Of a DNA stretch of 43,556 nucleotides, positions 16,154-26,085 are shown piece by piece. Numbering within the stretch: position 1 is the stretch's first letter; each line of letters opens with the position of its first letter. The notes below the pieces were generated by a model. The model saw only the letters and a list, made by a program, of their open reading frames with translations, was not told the origin of the DNA and did not search any database. Source of the DNA: Bacteroidales bacterium OttesenSCG-928-M11 (lineage in GTDB: Bacteria > Bacteroidota > Bacteroidia > Bacteroidales > Azobacteroidaceae); NCBI GenBank assembly GCA_030265685.1, contig JAJDGO010000009.1, positions 1 through 43,556 on the forward strand, in the 5' to 3' direction. Position numbers and translations under genes: made by a program.

Positions 16154-18622
16154 ATGAAGATTCAATTACTCGTCCTGTTTTTTATACTAACCTCGTCTAT
16201 CTTACAGGCTCAAACCCTAAAAGGAGTAGTAATTAATGACCAAAACGAACCGATTCCTGCCGCATCTATTTATATAACCGAAACAAAGCAGGGAATTATT
16301 TCTAATTTCGATGGCGAGTTTTCTATCCAATTAAATCCCGGAATGTATCGTTTCGAAGTCCGCGCCATTGGATTTCAAAGCTATGAAAAGAAAATAGAAG
16401 TAAAAGACAAAGAAAGTATCGAACTAACAATCGTTCTCGAACCAAAAAATATTTCATTAAACGAAGTACTTGTTACTCCGGGAGAAGATCCTGCTTATCA
16501 AATTATGCGGAAAGCTATCGAAAAAGCTCCCTATTATCGATCGATTGTTGCTTATTCTCGCTACGAAACATACGGGAAAGGCTCAGGGAAATTGTTAAAC
16601 TTCCCCAAATTAGCCTTATCGGTTGCCGACAAAGAAGACAAAGACATGATTGATCTTTACAAAGGTAAACTATTTGTCCAAGAATCTTTGATAGAAGTAG
16701 AACATACTGCACCCGATCAATACAAACAAACGGTAAAAGCATTTAATAGCTCTGCCCCTTTCTTGGATAATCCGGAAGAAATAACAAACGCCTCGATAAA
16801 GTCGCTGTATGATCTCGAGTGGCACAACGCTATATCTCCCCTCAATCCCAAAGCTTTTAATTATTATAATTTCCGTTACGAAGGATACGAAGAAGAAGAT
16901 GAACAAACAATTAATATCATCCGGATTACTCCGAAACTAAACGACCCGAAGTTAATGTCCGGAATTTTACATATTGCCGACGAAGAGTGGAACATTCGCT
17001 ATGCCGACGTCAAAGTAAAAGCCATTGGCGCCGAAGTACATTACCGAATTAATTATCATTCCGTAATAGATGGCCTATATCTTCCTACTAATTACGACGC
17101 TCATATTGATTTTAATATCATGGGATTTGAGTTTTACCTTAATTCTCTTTTCTCTACTCAATACTTTGATGTACGAATCGACGAATCTCTTCAAGATACT
17201 TCGCCCAAGAAAAGCGAGAAAAAGAAAAAACGTTCCTTAGAGATCAAGTATAATGCAGGAATTGATCAGTCGGTTGATTCTTTGGCTTTGTCGAGAGATT
17301 CGTCTTACTGGGAAAAAGTTCGTACAATCGTACTAAACGAAGAAGAGTTTGCCAGCTATCAATACAAAAACACGCTGAAACAAAAGCAAGATTCCATCAT
17401 CAACAAAACATATAATCCAACTTTTAGCCCATTAGATCTGCTGGTTGGTGGTAATATCGGGAGCGATTCTTCTTTTGTTTATTTCCGATATAATGGAATA
17501 TTGGGCGGGTTGTTGAAAGACTATAATTTTGTAGACGGTCTTTGGATAGGACAATCATTTGAACTTGATTTTAAGAAAAGAAAAAACTGCGGATTTACTA
17601 TTAATCCCGAGATATATTGGACAAGTGCTCGTAAAGAGTGGGTGTGGAAAACCGATATTTCATTTGATTATTCTCCCCTACGATTAGGGAAAGTTAGCCT
17701 ATCCGGTGGAGATATTTCGAAAGATTTTGCGGGAAATGCGGGAATGAATCGCCTTATCAATTCTATATATAGCGTTGCCGCCGGACGAAACTATGCGAAA
17801 CTATTTCGAGAACAGTTTATCAAACTCGACAATCATATTGATATTGCGAACGGACTCAAATTAACTACCGCAATAAAAGCGTCGCGAAATACTGCTTTAG
17901 AAAATCATACGACATGGAATATTTTTGGAATCAAAGATAAATATGAGCCAAATATTCCCAGTTATCCTAATAGTGATACCTGGAATTACAAAGACTTGGC
18001 TCAATACCAGGTACAACTGAAATATACTCCCGAATATTTTTATCGGATTTACAATAACAAGAAGTATTATTCTCATTCAAAATTTCCTACTTTGACTGCA
18101 AGTTTCAAACAAGGATTTGAGATTGATGAGAACAAACAGCTTAATTCGCATCGCTTTTCACTATTCGAGTTTGGAATAAATCAGAAAATTCCTCTCGGTT
18201 ATTTTAGTACATTCAACTACTCAGTTTCCGGCGGTAAATTTTTTCACGCAAACAAGCTGAATGTTTCCGAATTAAAGCACTTTAGTATTACAGAGAAGTA
18301 CATCACTTTTAAGTCATGGGACAACAGTTATTCACTACTTCCTTACTACAGTTATGCTACAAACGAAGAGTGGTTTCAAGGATTTATCAACTATACGGCA
18401 AGTTATCTTGCACTAAAACGTTTACCTTTTTTTCAAGGGAAAATGTTTAATGAATCTTTGCGAGCCCGTTTTCTACACACTCCTAATAAAAAATACTACA
18501 CAGAATGGGGATATACGGTAGATCTTCCTGTCGGAATGGGTGGATTTGGCGTATTTGTTTCTTTCGATTCGTTCGAATACAACAGTTTCGGGATAGAACT
18601 TTCTTTGCCTATTATTCAATAA
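16154..18622 (+). CDS. DUF5686 / carboxypeptidase-like regulatory domain outer-membrane protein
   Basis: 822-residue exported protein. Signal peptide MKIQLLVLFFILTSSILQAQT; residues about 21-110 are a CarboxypepD_reg-like beta-sandwich (LKGVVINDQNEPIPAASIYI, GIISNFDGEFSI, FEVRAIGFQSYEKKI); the rest is DUF5686, with a lysine-rich loop (about residue 355) and a C-terminal part of alternating aromatic strands ending SFGIELSLPIIQ, as in an outer-membrane barrel. Function is unknown. The upstream open frame to 16010 runs through the riboswitch and is rejected; 16154 fits the promoter and signal peptide. It converges with the AddA-like gene (14 bp). Confidence 0.87.
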   Translation: MKIQLLVLFFILTSSILQAQTLKGVVINDQNEPIPAASIYITETKQGIISNFDGEFSIQLNPGMYRFEVRAIGFQSYEKKIEVKDKESIELTIVLEPKNISLNEVLVTPGEDPAYQIMRKAIEKAPYYRSIVAYSRYETYGKGSGKLLNFPKLALSVADKEDKDMIDLYKGKLFVQESLIEVEHTAPDQYKQTVKAFNSSAPFLDNPEEITNASIKSLYDLEWHNAISPLNPKAFNYYNFRYEGYEEEDEQTINIIRITPKLNDPKLMSGILHIADEEWNIRYADVKVKAIGAEVHYRINYHSVIDGLYLPTNYDAHIDFNIMGFEFYLNSLFSTQYFDVRIDESLQDTSPKKSEKKKKRSLEIKYNAGIDQSVDSLALSRDSSYWEKVRTIVLNEEEFASYQYKNTLKQKQDSIINKTYNPTFSPLDLLVGGNIGSDSSFVYFRYNGILGGLLKDYNFVDGLWIGQSFELDFKKRKNCGFTINPEIYWTSARKEWVWKTDISFDYSPLRLGKVSLSGGDISKDFAGNAGMNRLINSIYSVAAGRNYAKLFREQFIKLDNHIDIANGLKLTTAIKASRNTALENHTTWNIFGIKDKYEPNIPSYPNSDTWNYKDLAQYQVQLKYTPEYFYRIYNNKKYYSHSKFPTLTASFKQGFEIDENKQLNSHRFSLFEFGINQKIPLGYFSTFNYSVSGGKFFHANKLNVSELKHFSITEKYITFKSWDNSYSLLPYYSYATNEEWFQGFINYTASYLALKRLPFFQGKMFNESLRARFLHTPNKKYYTEWGYTVDLPVGMGGFGVFVSFDSFEYNSFGIELSLPIIQ

Positions 18623-18629
18623 ATAATAG
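18609..18629. terminator. AT-rich hairpin at the DUF5686/AddA convergent junction
   Basis: CTATTATT and AATAATAG pair around a 5-nt loop CAATA, overlapping the DUF5686 stop between two convergent genes. The stem is A/T only and there is no strong T tract, so the assignment is weak. Confidence 0.3.
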
Positions 18630-18636
18630 AAAGAGC

Positions 18637-21600
18637 TTATACTTGTACAATTTCGTGTTCTTCTACATACCAAACATATCCTTTTACGTCCGGATAGTCC
18701 ATTGACTTGAGCAAATCGACGTATTGTTTTACCTGTTCTTTATGAGAAGCATGAGATTTACCGAACTTAAAATCAATAACTTTAGTAGTATCGGGGGCAA
18801 GTAATACACGATCGGGACGTTTTTCTTTTACTTCTCCGTTTTCTTGCCAAAGAATAGTGCGTTCGGTATAGTTAATATACTCGCCCGAAAACCAATCTTT
18901 CGCCTCAGGTTGTTGTAAAGCCTTTTCGATTCGAGATCGATAATTATTTTTTTCTTTGGGAAGAATGATCCCTTCGTAAATTTGATTGTCTATCGCACGC
19001 TCAATATCGGCCGAAGTATTAATTTGTTCGAACAATTTATGCATAATATTTCCATGAGAAACATATTGTTCTTTGCTCGGAAGATTAGGATGCAAAAATT
19101 CGAAAGACTGATTTGATTGCCGAAATACGGTTTCTCCTTTCTGAAACTCATTCGAAACAAAAGAAACAGAAAGAGCATCCGGTTGTTTTTTCAAAAGATT
19201 GTCTTCGTTATTTTTTACTATTTCGCCATTTGCTTGAATATTTCCGGCAAAGAAAGAGCGTTTTTCGCTGTCCCAATCGCCATTTAATTGGTCAACAGAA
19301 ACAAGAAGCAGATCAGATACCAAAGAAACTTCCTTCATTGATGGGTTATCTTTGGCAAGAATAATCAGGTTTTTTTCGGCACGAGTAAAAGCAACGTACA
19401 AAACATTTAGGTTATCCATCCAACTTTGTACGGTTTCCGACTTATATTCTTCGGAAAAGATTTCGGTTTCGTTCATCAACTTGCTATAAGTTAATGGCAT
19501 TAACCGAAGATTATAAAAACCTTCTTTCGGTCCGCACCAAACAGTTGGAGCAACTGCAGGCGATAGTTTCCAGTCGCAGTAAGGAACTATGACCGTATCA
19601 AACTGTAACCCTTTCGATTTATGAATACTCATTGCCCGAATACCTTCCATACCTTCGCCTGTTGATACTGTTTTTTTGTGCAAGTCTTCGTTCCAATGAT
19701 TAAGAAAAGACGTTATGTCTGTCGAACCATCACTTAAACAATTGGTAAGTGCATCAAGAAACGTGAACATATAAGGCGATTGTCCTTCGATGTTTTCTAA
19801 TTTATAGGTACGATAGATATAAGAAATCAGTTCAAATACAGGCATTCGAACCAATTGTTCGCGACTTACTTCCATTCTTTCAACTCCTATCATCGAAAGA
19901 TAAAAGTCCAACTGCGTTTGAGAAACCGTATTATCCGGTTCGTTTATACTTCTCAGCGCCTCAATAATAATCCGAATAGCGAGCGAAGAGTTTAGTTGAA
20001 AAGCCTCGTCGGATATAACATTCAAATAATGTTCGGAATTTAATTGCGGATACTCGTTTTGCATGGAGCTAAGATAGTCGCCAAGTTCTACTATATGGCT
20101 ATTCTTGCGAGTCAAGATACAAATATCTTTGGCCGGAACGCCTTCTGCTTGCAAGAAAAGAAGCTTTTGCAAGACGGCTTGTTTCATAATCGTGTCGTAA
20201 TCGTCACCAACTTCGTTTTCATTGGCAAGAAAATCGATCGAGACATAGCCTTTTCTGGTTTTTTTATTTGATATTTGCGATACTTTTTCTTTTGCATATA
20301 TCCGTTCGAAAGGAGAAGTTTGGTCATCTATCTTCTCTTTGTACAGCGAGTTTATGATTTTTCCGGAGGAAGTAAAAAAGCAATTATTGAAATCAATTAC
20401 TACTTCTTCGCTCCGATAGTTTGTTGCCAAGTCAAAAACATTTGTCCGGAGTTCGGTATCTATTTCATCTAAAATCCGCCAATCCCCATTTCTCCATCGA
20501 TAAATAGATTGTTTTACATCGCCTACTATTAGACTAAATTCATTATTCGATAGAATATCCGACAACAAAGCTTTGAAGTTTTTCCATTGCAGGCGCGAAG
20601 TGTCCTGAAACTCGTCAATCATTACATGATTTATTTCCGCTCCTATTTTTTCATAAATAAAAGGTGCATCGGAATCATCTATCATTTGGTTAAGGAAAAG
20701 AGATGTATCGGAAAGCATAAAGCGATTGTTCTCTTTATTTAACCGACTAATCTCTGCAGTTATATCCCAAATCAATCCTAATTGATGAAGATTTTGTTTA
20801 ATCATACGGATTGTTCGGAAAAATAAGAATTTATCGACCGATTGTTTTAGTAATGGTATAAAATGGTTGACTGCTAATTGCTCGATCTCCGCCTTTCTTT
20901 TTGATTTGGCAGCTCCCCAAAACGAAGGATCATCCAAACATTTCCGGACATAAGATCCTACTTCTGCCTTATAGTCTCCTTTGCTTAATTTATTAATATA
21001 GTTAATTCCGTGTTTACTATTTCCAAAGTCTGACAATTCGAGTTGGTATCTATCCAGGATTGTACTTATTTCTTGGGCATTTGATTTGAAAAGATCGACA
21101 CACTTGTTTGATTCGTTTGTTATATGCTTTGCTAATTCGCGGAATATTTCCGGATTATCTTTCAATTGTTGTTGTAGATCTTTTTCGTTTTCTTGAAAGA
21201 ACTCGTTGTAAATGCATTTACTAAATTTCAAGATTTCTTCTTCTACGTTCCAGTTTTTGCCTTCATCCAGCTTATTTTCAACATAAGTTGTTAGCCAATC
21301 AAGGATTTGTTTGTTATGGTTAGCCTTTTCGATTACCGCTTTTACTGCTTCGTTTAGTACCTTTTCGGTATTCATTTCAAGATTAAAGCGAGAACCCGTA
21401 CCCAGTTCTCGTGCCAAATTGCGCAATACCCGTTGAAAAAAGCTATCAATCGTTGTAATATTGAGCCGGCTATAGTCGCGCAAAATATGTTCGAGAAGTA
21501 AACGCGACTTCTTTCTAATATCTTCTTCTTTCATCGGCTTACCATTCTCTTTCAATAGTTGCTGAACGGAGGAAAGAAATACTTTCGAATCGGCAGTATT

Positions 21601-21801
21601 AAAAGCTAATCCGTAAAGTTCGGCTAATATCCGGTTTTTTATTTCGCCGGTTGCGTCTTTTGTAAAGGTTACTGCGAGGATATATCGGTGATTATCTAAA
21701 GAATTTTTAATTAATAATTCTTTAATATATTCTGCGGCCAGCGTATAAGTTTTTCCGGATCCGGCAGAAGCTTTGTATATTTTTAATTTAGAAGAAGACA
21801 C
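18637..21801 (-). CDS. UvrD/Rep-type helicase-nuclease, AddA-like
   Basis: Superfamily 1 helicase with a C-terminal nuclease, the AddA/RecB-type motor for resecting DNA double-strand ends. The 1054 residues show Walker A ASAGSGKT (residues 11-18), motif Ia/Ib TTIDSFFQRV, motif II MIDEFQDTS, motif III GDVKQSIYRWR, motif IV TNYRS, motif V SIHKSKGLQFD, motif VI LYVAFTRAEKN, and a terminal RPDRVLL ... VIDFKFGK ... QVKQY nuclease. The start is GTG: codons upstream meet a TAA 12 nt before it, so no ATG is available. It lies 14 bp after the PAP2 gene in a MerR-PAP2-AddA run. Its likely partner is the AddB-like protein at 9224-12115. Confidence 0.9.
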   Translation of the reverse strand: MSSSKLKIYKASAGSGKTYTLAAEYIKELLIKNSLDNHRYILAVTFTKDATGEIKNRILAELYGLAFNTADSKVFLSSVQQLLKENGKPMKEEDIRKKSRLLLEHILRDYSRLNITTIDSFFQRVLRNLARELGTGSRFNLEMNTEKVLNEAVKAVIEKANHNKQILDWLTTYVENKLDEGKNWNVEEEILKFSKCIYNEFFQENEKDLQQQLKDNPEIFRELAKHITNESNKCVDLFKSNAQEISTILDRYQLELSDFGNSKHGINYINKLSKGDYKAEVGSYVRKCLDDPSFWGAAKSKRKAEIEQLAVNHFIPLLKQSVDKFLFFRTIRMIKQNLHQLGLIWDITAEISRLNKENNRFMLSDTSLFLNQMIDDSDAPFIYEKIGAEINHVMIDEFQDTSRLQWKNFKALLSDILSNNEFSLIVGDVKQSIYRWRNGDWRILDEIDTELRTNVFDLATNYRSEEVVIDFNNCFFTSSGKIINSLYKEKIDDQTSPFERIYAKEKVSQISNKKTRKGYVSIDFLANENEVGDDYDTIMKQAVLQKLLFLQAEGVPAKDICILTRKNSHIVELGDYLSSMQNEYPQLNSEHYLNVISDEAFQLNSSLAIRIIIEALRSINEPDNTVSQTQLDFYLSMIGVERMEVSREQLVRMPVFELISYIYRTYKLENIEGQSPYMFTFLDALTNCLSDGSTDITSFLNHWNEDLHKKTVSTGEGMEGIRAMSIHKSKGLQFDTVIVPYCDWKLSPAVAPTVWCGPKEGFYNLRLMPLTYSKLMNETEIFSEEYKSETVQSWMDNLNVLYVAFTRAEKNLIILAKDNPSMKEVSLVSDLLLVSVDQLNGDWDSEKRSFFAGNIQANGEIVKNNEDNLLKKQPDALSVSFVSNEFQKGETVFRQSNQSFEFLHPNLPSKEQYVSHGNIMHKLFEQINTSADIERAIDNQIYEGIILPKEKNNYRSRIEKALQQPEAKDWFSGEYINYTERTILWQENGEVKEKRPDRVLLAPDTTKVIDFKFGKSHASHKEQVKQYVDLLKSMDYPDVKGYVWYVEEHEIVQV

Positions 21802-21815
21802 TTTTTTATTTTATT

Positions 21816-22577
21816 TCAAAACTTGAGGCTCAAACTAAGACCAATCGACTCGCTTGTAAACGAAGGTGCAAGAAAAGCTTGGGTATTATTCTTTAAGTTT
21901 ATTTTCTCGACCACCCAGTTTCGAATCGGAAAATAAATCCAATAAGCCAACTCGGCTCCTAAAATACCTAAACCTGCTCCGGCTAATACGTCGCAAAGCC
22001 AATGTTTGTTGTTAATCATTCGAGCCGCACCAACTGCTGTTGCCATAATATAACCGGAATATGCTATCCAAGAATTACTATCTTTAAATTCTTTATAAAT
22101 AACTTGGGCACCGGCAAAGGCTGCCGTTGTGTGTCCGGAGGGAAAAGAGTACTTACCATCGCCTTGAGGTCGGGATGCCGGGAAACAATATTTTAGAAGA
22201 AGAGCCGGACCTAATGAAAGAACATAAGATCCTCCTAAGAGAAAAACCTGATCGACGGGATGATGTTTTTCTTCTCCGACCAAGTCGAAAAGGAAAACCG
22301 ACGGACCAATAGCGGCTCCCATAAAATCATCAAAATAAGTACGATGAGGATTCCTATCCGAGCGGTTGAAATCGAATATATCCCGGTTGTCTGTTTGTGA
22401 AAAAATAGCACCTGTAGTTATTAAAGCTACCGGAACAACGTAGTTTTTCCAATCGGTCTTGTATTCGACCAGAGGAATAGGCGTATAAACGGTCGAGTCT
22501 TGGCTTTCTTCCGAAGCAAAAGATACAGAAACTAAGTAAAAAAAAACGAGTAAGAGGGCGAAAATCTGCTTTGTCAT
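21816..22577 (-). CDS. PAP2 family phosphatase
   Basis: Membrane-associated acid phosphatase of the PAP2 superfamily, which dephosphorylates lipid phosphates such as phosphatidic acid or undecaprenyl pyrophosphate. 253 residues with a signal peptide (IFALLLVFFYLVSVSFA). The three catalytic motifs are present: KYCFPASRP (KX6RP), PSGHTTAAF, and ARMINNKHWLCDVLAG (R, H, D). Several hydrophobic stretches are consistent with membrane association. Its ATG overlaps the stop of the MerR gene (ATGA), and it precedes the AddA-like gene by 14 bp. The substrate (lipid A, undecaprenyl or phosphatidate) cannot be assigned. Confidence 0.9.
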   Translation of the reverse strand: MTKQIFALLLVFFYLVSVSFASEESQDSTVYTPIPLVEYKTDWKNYVVPVALITTGAIFSQTDNRDIFDFNRSDRNPHRTYFDDFMGAAIGPSVFLFDLVGEEKHHPVDQVFLLGGSYVLSLGPALLLKYCFPASRPQGDGKYSFPSGHTTAAFAGAQVIYKEFKDSNSWIAYSGYIMATAVGAARMINNKHWLCDVLAGAGLGILGAELAYWIYFPIRNWVVEKINLKNNTQAFLAPSFTSESIGLSLSLKF

Positions 22578-22951
22578 TGTCTTTGTCCGGAAGTTATTTC
22601 TTTGTATTGATCTTCCATTTCGTCAAACTCATCCTTAAGCTTCAAGAGTTCTGTCTTAATATCTTTCAAGCGAGATACTACTTCTCCGGTCTGAGCTACG
22701 GTATCTTTGTTCTCTTTTAACTTACGCTTGGCTCCTTCGATAGTCATTCCTCGCTCTTTCACCAAATAATATATCAGACGTATCTCTTCTACATCCTCTT
22801 TTCTATACTGTCTTGTTCCCTTTCCTGTACGGGTAGGTTTAACAGAAGGAAATTCTTTTTCCCAATAACGTAAAAGGGGTTGACTCACATTAAACATGTC
22901 GGCAACTTCCTTTATTGAATAAAATAATTTTTCTTGCTTAAAGCTTTTCAT
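22574..22951 (-). CDS. MerR family transcriptional regulator
   Basis: 125-residue regulator with an N-terminal winged-helix MerR domain (FYSIKEVADMFNVSQPLLRYWEKEFPSVKPTRTGKGTRQYRKEDVEEI) followed by a helical segment (about 75-120) that looks like the dimerising coiled coil. No cysteine metal-binding loop is present, so it is not a metal-sensing MerR in the classic sense. The frame is open to 23059, but the extension is hydrophobic junk running into the repeat array, so MKSFKQEK at 22951 is chosen. Overlaps PAP2 by 4 bp; it may regulate its own operon. Confidence 0.88.
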   Translation of the reverse strand: MKSFKQEKLFYSIKEVADMFNVSQPLLRYWEKEFPSVKPTRTGKGTRQYRKEDVEEIRLIYYLVKERGMTIEGAKRKLKENKDTVAQTGEVVSRLKDIKTELLKLKDEFDEMEDQYKEITSGQRQ

Positions 22952-23026
22952 GAGATCATTATATAAGGCAAAGATAGGGAAATTTTTCAAACAGAATAGG
23001 AAGCATTGTAAAAAAAAGATAGTATA

Positions 23027-23136
23027 ACTTGAGTCAAGTTGTTGTAGAACTTGCTTCAAGTTATAGTAAAACTTAGTCCAAGTTATAGTAAAACTTAGTC
23101 CAAGTTATAGTAAAACTTGAGCCGAGTTGTTAGGAA
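23027..23136. repeat. 22-bp tandem repeat array D
   Basis: Five direct units start at 23027, 23049, 23071, 23093 and 23115, exactly 22 bp apart. Units 3 and 4 are identical (ACTTAGTCCAAGTTATAGTA plus AA). Each unit holds a short inverted pair, ACTTG...CAAGT. Shared core AAGTTATAGTA. The array lies between MerR (5' end) and the GSCFA gene (3' end). It belongs to the same family as the arrays at 929, 13074 and 34222. Confidence 0.92.
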
Positions 23137-23175
23137 AGTTTTTCAAGACGAAAACAATTTTGTCCGATTAGCTGA

Positions 23176-24126
23176 TTATTGCGGCGAAATAAACTCCGGA
23201 TGCAGCTCGAGAAAACGTTCTTTTTTCTCCATCGTTTTTTGAAGAAAAGATTTATGTTCTATCGAATCCTCATTAAAAGGGCGATGGTTGAGCGAACGCT
23301 GAATAGCTGTCCATTCTTTGATAAGTGTTTTGGTTTCGGTAGTAAAATAAGTTTCTCCAAACTTCTCCCATATATATTGAATTGCTTGAGAAGATGGATG
23401 AAGCATGTCTTCTGCATAGAAACGATAGTCGCGCAAATCGTCCATCATTAACTCATAAGCCGGGAAATAATAAATATCTTCCAGCCATCGGCGCAATTCA
23501 TGTATCGCAAGAAATAGGATTGATTTGCTGACTTGATTTTCTTCCGCTCCGTCTTTCCAGTGACGAATGGGGCTTACGGTGAAGAGAATTTTTAGTTTCG
23601 GATTAAAACTCCGGAGATGTTGTATCGTTTGATGCCATTGTTGTACAATATCATTGAGCGATAATAGTTCGTGAGAGAAATAATAGTCGGGAAGTTTATG
23701 GCAGTTGGCAACTATTTTGCCGTTCGATAAGCGATAAGCCTTAGCCGTCCCAAAGGTAACGATCAAGTACTGAGTATTCCTGATAAACTTACTCGACAAC
23801 TGCAATTGTTTGTTTATTCCATGCAATACTTTTTCTTTATTAACTCCCGAGAATTTACCATGATGCGAAAAACTTTGAAAAAGACCATTGAATTCGAAAA
23901 GGTCTGTTTCGGTAAATTCTGTTCTAAAGAGTAAATCTTGTAAAGCATTACTGATCGAAATCGGGTTATATAATATACCAAACGGATTGGAATCGACCCG
24001 AAAACCAGCATCAATCATCCGGCAAGATATATTTTCTGCAAAACAAGAACCAATCGTCATTATCCGTTCCTTGTGCGATATGGAAAAGTTGCCTTGTGGT
24101 ATTTGAATTTCTGTTCTAAACTTCAT
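23176..24126 (-). CDS. GSCFA domain-containing protein
   Basis: 316-residue Bacteroidetes protein named for its signature, seen here as MTIGSCFAENI (near residue 22). It resembles SGNH/GDSL hydrolases: GS in that motif as the nucleophile block, FTVSPIRHWKDG in the middle and AEDMLHPSSQAIQYIWEKF near residue 245 as the DxxH-like block. A role as an esterase or acyl hydrolase is inference. The frame opens at 24150, but the conserved start MKFRTEIQIPQ (24126) fits the promoter at 24139. It is the only gene in its transcription unit; array D follows its stop. Confidence 0.88.
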   Translation of the reverse strand: MKFRTEIQIPQGNFSISHKERIMTIGSCFAENISCRMIDAGFRVDSNPFGILYNPISISNALQDLLFRTEFTETDLFEFNGLFQSFSHHGKFSGVNKEKVLHGINKQLQLSSKFIRNTQYLIVTFGTAKAYRLSNGKIVANCHKLPDYYFSHELLSLNDIVQQWHQTIQHLRSFNPKLKILFTVSPIRHWKDGAEENQVSKSILFLAIHELRRWLEDIYYFPAYELMMDDLRDYRFYAEDMLHPSSQAIQYIWEKFGETYFTTETKTLIKEWTAIQRSLNHRPFNEDSIEHKSFLQKTMEKKERFLELHPEFISPQ

Positions 24127-24138
24127 GTCATTTTTATA

Positions 24139-24146
24139 CAAAGTTA
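24139..24146 (-). promoter_or_regulatory. -7 element of the GSCFA gene
   Basis: TAACTTTG on the minus strand, an exact TAnnTTTG match, only 12 bp from the ATG at 24126, so any leader would be very short. Confidence 0.45.
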
Positions 24147-24167
24147 GCAAATATGCTGTTATATTTG

Positions 24168-24175
24168 TACCTTTG
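24168..24175 (+). promoter_or_regulatory. Promoter of the dxs-trkA-trkH operon
   Basis: TACCTTTG, exact TAnnTTTG, 17 bp upstream of the dxs ATG. The divergent GSCFA element is 21 bp away. Confidence 0.6.
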
Positions 24176-24192
24176 TACTATTATTTTCAATT

Positions 24193-26085
24193 ATGGACAA
24201 AGCGAAAGAACTCACTCTACTTTATAATATAAATTCTCCGGAAGATCTAAGGAAATTGAGTACAAACGAGTTAACCCAAGTTTGCAACGAACTGAGGCAA
24301 TATATGATTGATATATTGTCGGATACTCCCGGTCATTTCGGATCAAGTCTTGGTGCAATTGAACTAACAGTTGCTCTTCATTACGTTTTCAACACTCCCA
24401 ACGACCGAATCGTTTGGGATGTTGGTCATCAAGCCTACAGTCATAAAATATTAACAGGAAGAAGAGAAGATTTTCGCCGTTTAAGAAAGTTCGGAGGTAT
24501 TAGCGGATTTCCAAATCCCACAGAAAGTGAGTACGATTCTTTTGTTGCCGGACACGCTTCTAACTCTATTTCGGCTGCATTAGGAATAGCAATTGCTTCT
24601 ACTCTAAAAGAAGAAAATCGAAAAGTAGTAGCAGTCATAGGAGATGGTTCTATGACTGGGGGCTTAGCATTTGAGGGTTTAAACAATGCATCTTCTGCGC
24701 CCAACGACTTATTAATTATCTTGAACGATAATAATATGGCAATTGACGATCCGGTTGGGGGAATGAGCAAATATTTAGTCAATATTACTACATCTCAGAC
24801 TTATAATCGACTACGTTTTAATCTTTATAAATGGTTTCGTAAGCATGGACTGATAAAAGATGGTGGAAAAGGACGCATCTTACGGTTCAACAATAGCATA
24901 AAAGCTTTACTTACAAATCAAAATACAATGTTTGAAGGGTTCAATATCCGTTATTTTGGACCCGTAAACGGGCATGATGTAAACGGATTAGTTCGTACCT
25001 TGAACGACATAAAAGAAATGAAAGGTCCGAAATTACTACATGTTCGGACAACAAAAGGTAAAGGTTTCGAACCGGCAGAAAGAAATGCAACAGAATGGCA
25101 CGCTCCGGGAAAATTTAATAAGGAAACAGGCGAACGAATTATTTCCCGATCTATCGACGAGCCACAACTATATCAAGACATTTTCGGATATACTTTGGTA
25201 GAGTTGGCAAAGCAAGATTCCAGAATAGTTGGTATTACGCCGGCAATGTCAACCGGCTGCTCGATGACTCACTTATTAAAAGTCATGCCGAACCGTGTTT
25301 TCGATGTAGGAATAGCAGAAGGTCATGCCGTTACTTTTTCCGCCGGATTAGCAAAAGAAGGAATATTACCCTTTTGTAACATATACTCCAGCTTTATGCA
25401 ACGTGCTTATGACAATATTATTCATGATGCTGCTCTACAAAACCTAGATTTAGTCCTATGTTTGGATCGCGCAGGTTTAGTTGGTGAGGATGGAGCAACA
25501 CATCATGGTGTTTTAGATTTAGCTTATCTTAGACCTATACCAAATATTACAATAGCTTCTCCCTACAATGAAATAGACTTGAGAAATCTTATGTACACAG
25601 CGAGCCAACCCGGAGCCGGAGTTTTTGCTATTCGCTATCCTCGTGGCAAAGGAGAACTAAAAGATTGGCAACGTCCGTTCGAAATTCTTCCGATTGGAAA
25701 AGGAAGACAGGTCAGCAAAGGAAAAGATATTGCAATTATCAGCATCGGACCAATCGGAAACATTGCTCAAGAAGCCATTTCTCAAGCAAAAGAGCACGGA
25801 CTAACTCCTGCTCATTACGATATGATTTATTTAAAACCGATCGATGAAGAACTTTTGCACGAGATAGGTAAAAACTATCCGAAAATTATCACAATAGAAA
25901 ATGGAACTATTACAGGAGGATTGGGAACAGCAGTTATGGAATTTATGGCCGAACACAACTATTCTCCTATAATACAAAAATTAGGTGTCCCGGATGAATT
26001 TATTCCTCATGGAACTATTCCTGAGTTATATACGTTATGTAAGATAAATGCAAAAAGCATATTGAATACTATTATAAATATATGA
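24193..26085 (+). CDS. dxs: 1-deoxy-D-xylulose-5-phosphate synthase
   Basis: Thiamin-pyrophosphate enzyme joining pyruvate and glyceraldehyde 3-phosphate, the first step of the MEP isoprenoid pathway; cytoplasmic. 630 residues, family-typical. Motifs: [37 protein letters not shown], the TPP/Mg motif [17 protein letters not shown] through NDNNMAID, and the transketolase-like middle [16 protein letters not shown] and [15 protein letters not shown]. Its stop overlaps the trkA start (ATGA), so the two are probably translationally coupled. It depends on the cofactor whose uptake is controlled by the riboswitch at 16016. Confidence 0.98.
   Translation: MDKAKELTLLYNINSPEDLRKLSTNELTQVCNELRQYMIDILSDTPGHFGSSLGAIELTVALHYVFNTPNDRIVWDVGHQAYSHKILTGRREDFRRLRKFGGISGFPNPTESEYDSFVAGHASNSISAALGIAIASTLKEENRKVVAVIGDGSMTGGLAFEGLNNASSAPNDLLIILNDNNMAIDDPVGGMSKYLVNITTSQTYNRLRFNLYKWFRKHGLIKDGGKGRILRFNNSIKALLTNQNTMFEGFNIRYFGPVNGHDVNGLVRTLNDIKEMKGPKLLHVRTTKGKGFEPAERNATEWHAPGKFNKETGERIISRSIDEPQLYQDIFGYTLVELAKQDSRIVGITPAMSTGCSMTHLLKVMPNRVFDVGIAEGHAVTFSAGLAKEGILPFCNIYSSFMQRAYDNIIHDAALQNLDLVLCLDRAGLVGEDGATHHGVLDLAYLRPIPNITIASPYNEIDLRNLMYTASQPGAGVFAIRYPRGKGELKDWQRPFEILPIGKGRQVSKGKDIAIISIGPIGNIAQEAISQAKEHGLTPAHYDMIYLKPIDEELLHEIGKNYPKIITIENGTITGGLGTAVMEFMAEHNYSPIIQKLGVPDEFIPHGTIPELYTLCKINAKSILNTIINI

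Noticed and set aside
22952..23059. N-terminal extension of the MerR frame
   Set aside because: It has no MerR homology and enters the repeat array; the downstream ATG gives the normal family start.
23027..23136. Regular array as a possible CRISPR
   Set aside because: The units abut directly with no unique spacers, and no cas gene is in the window.
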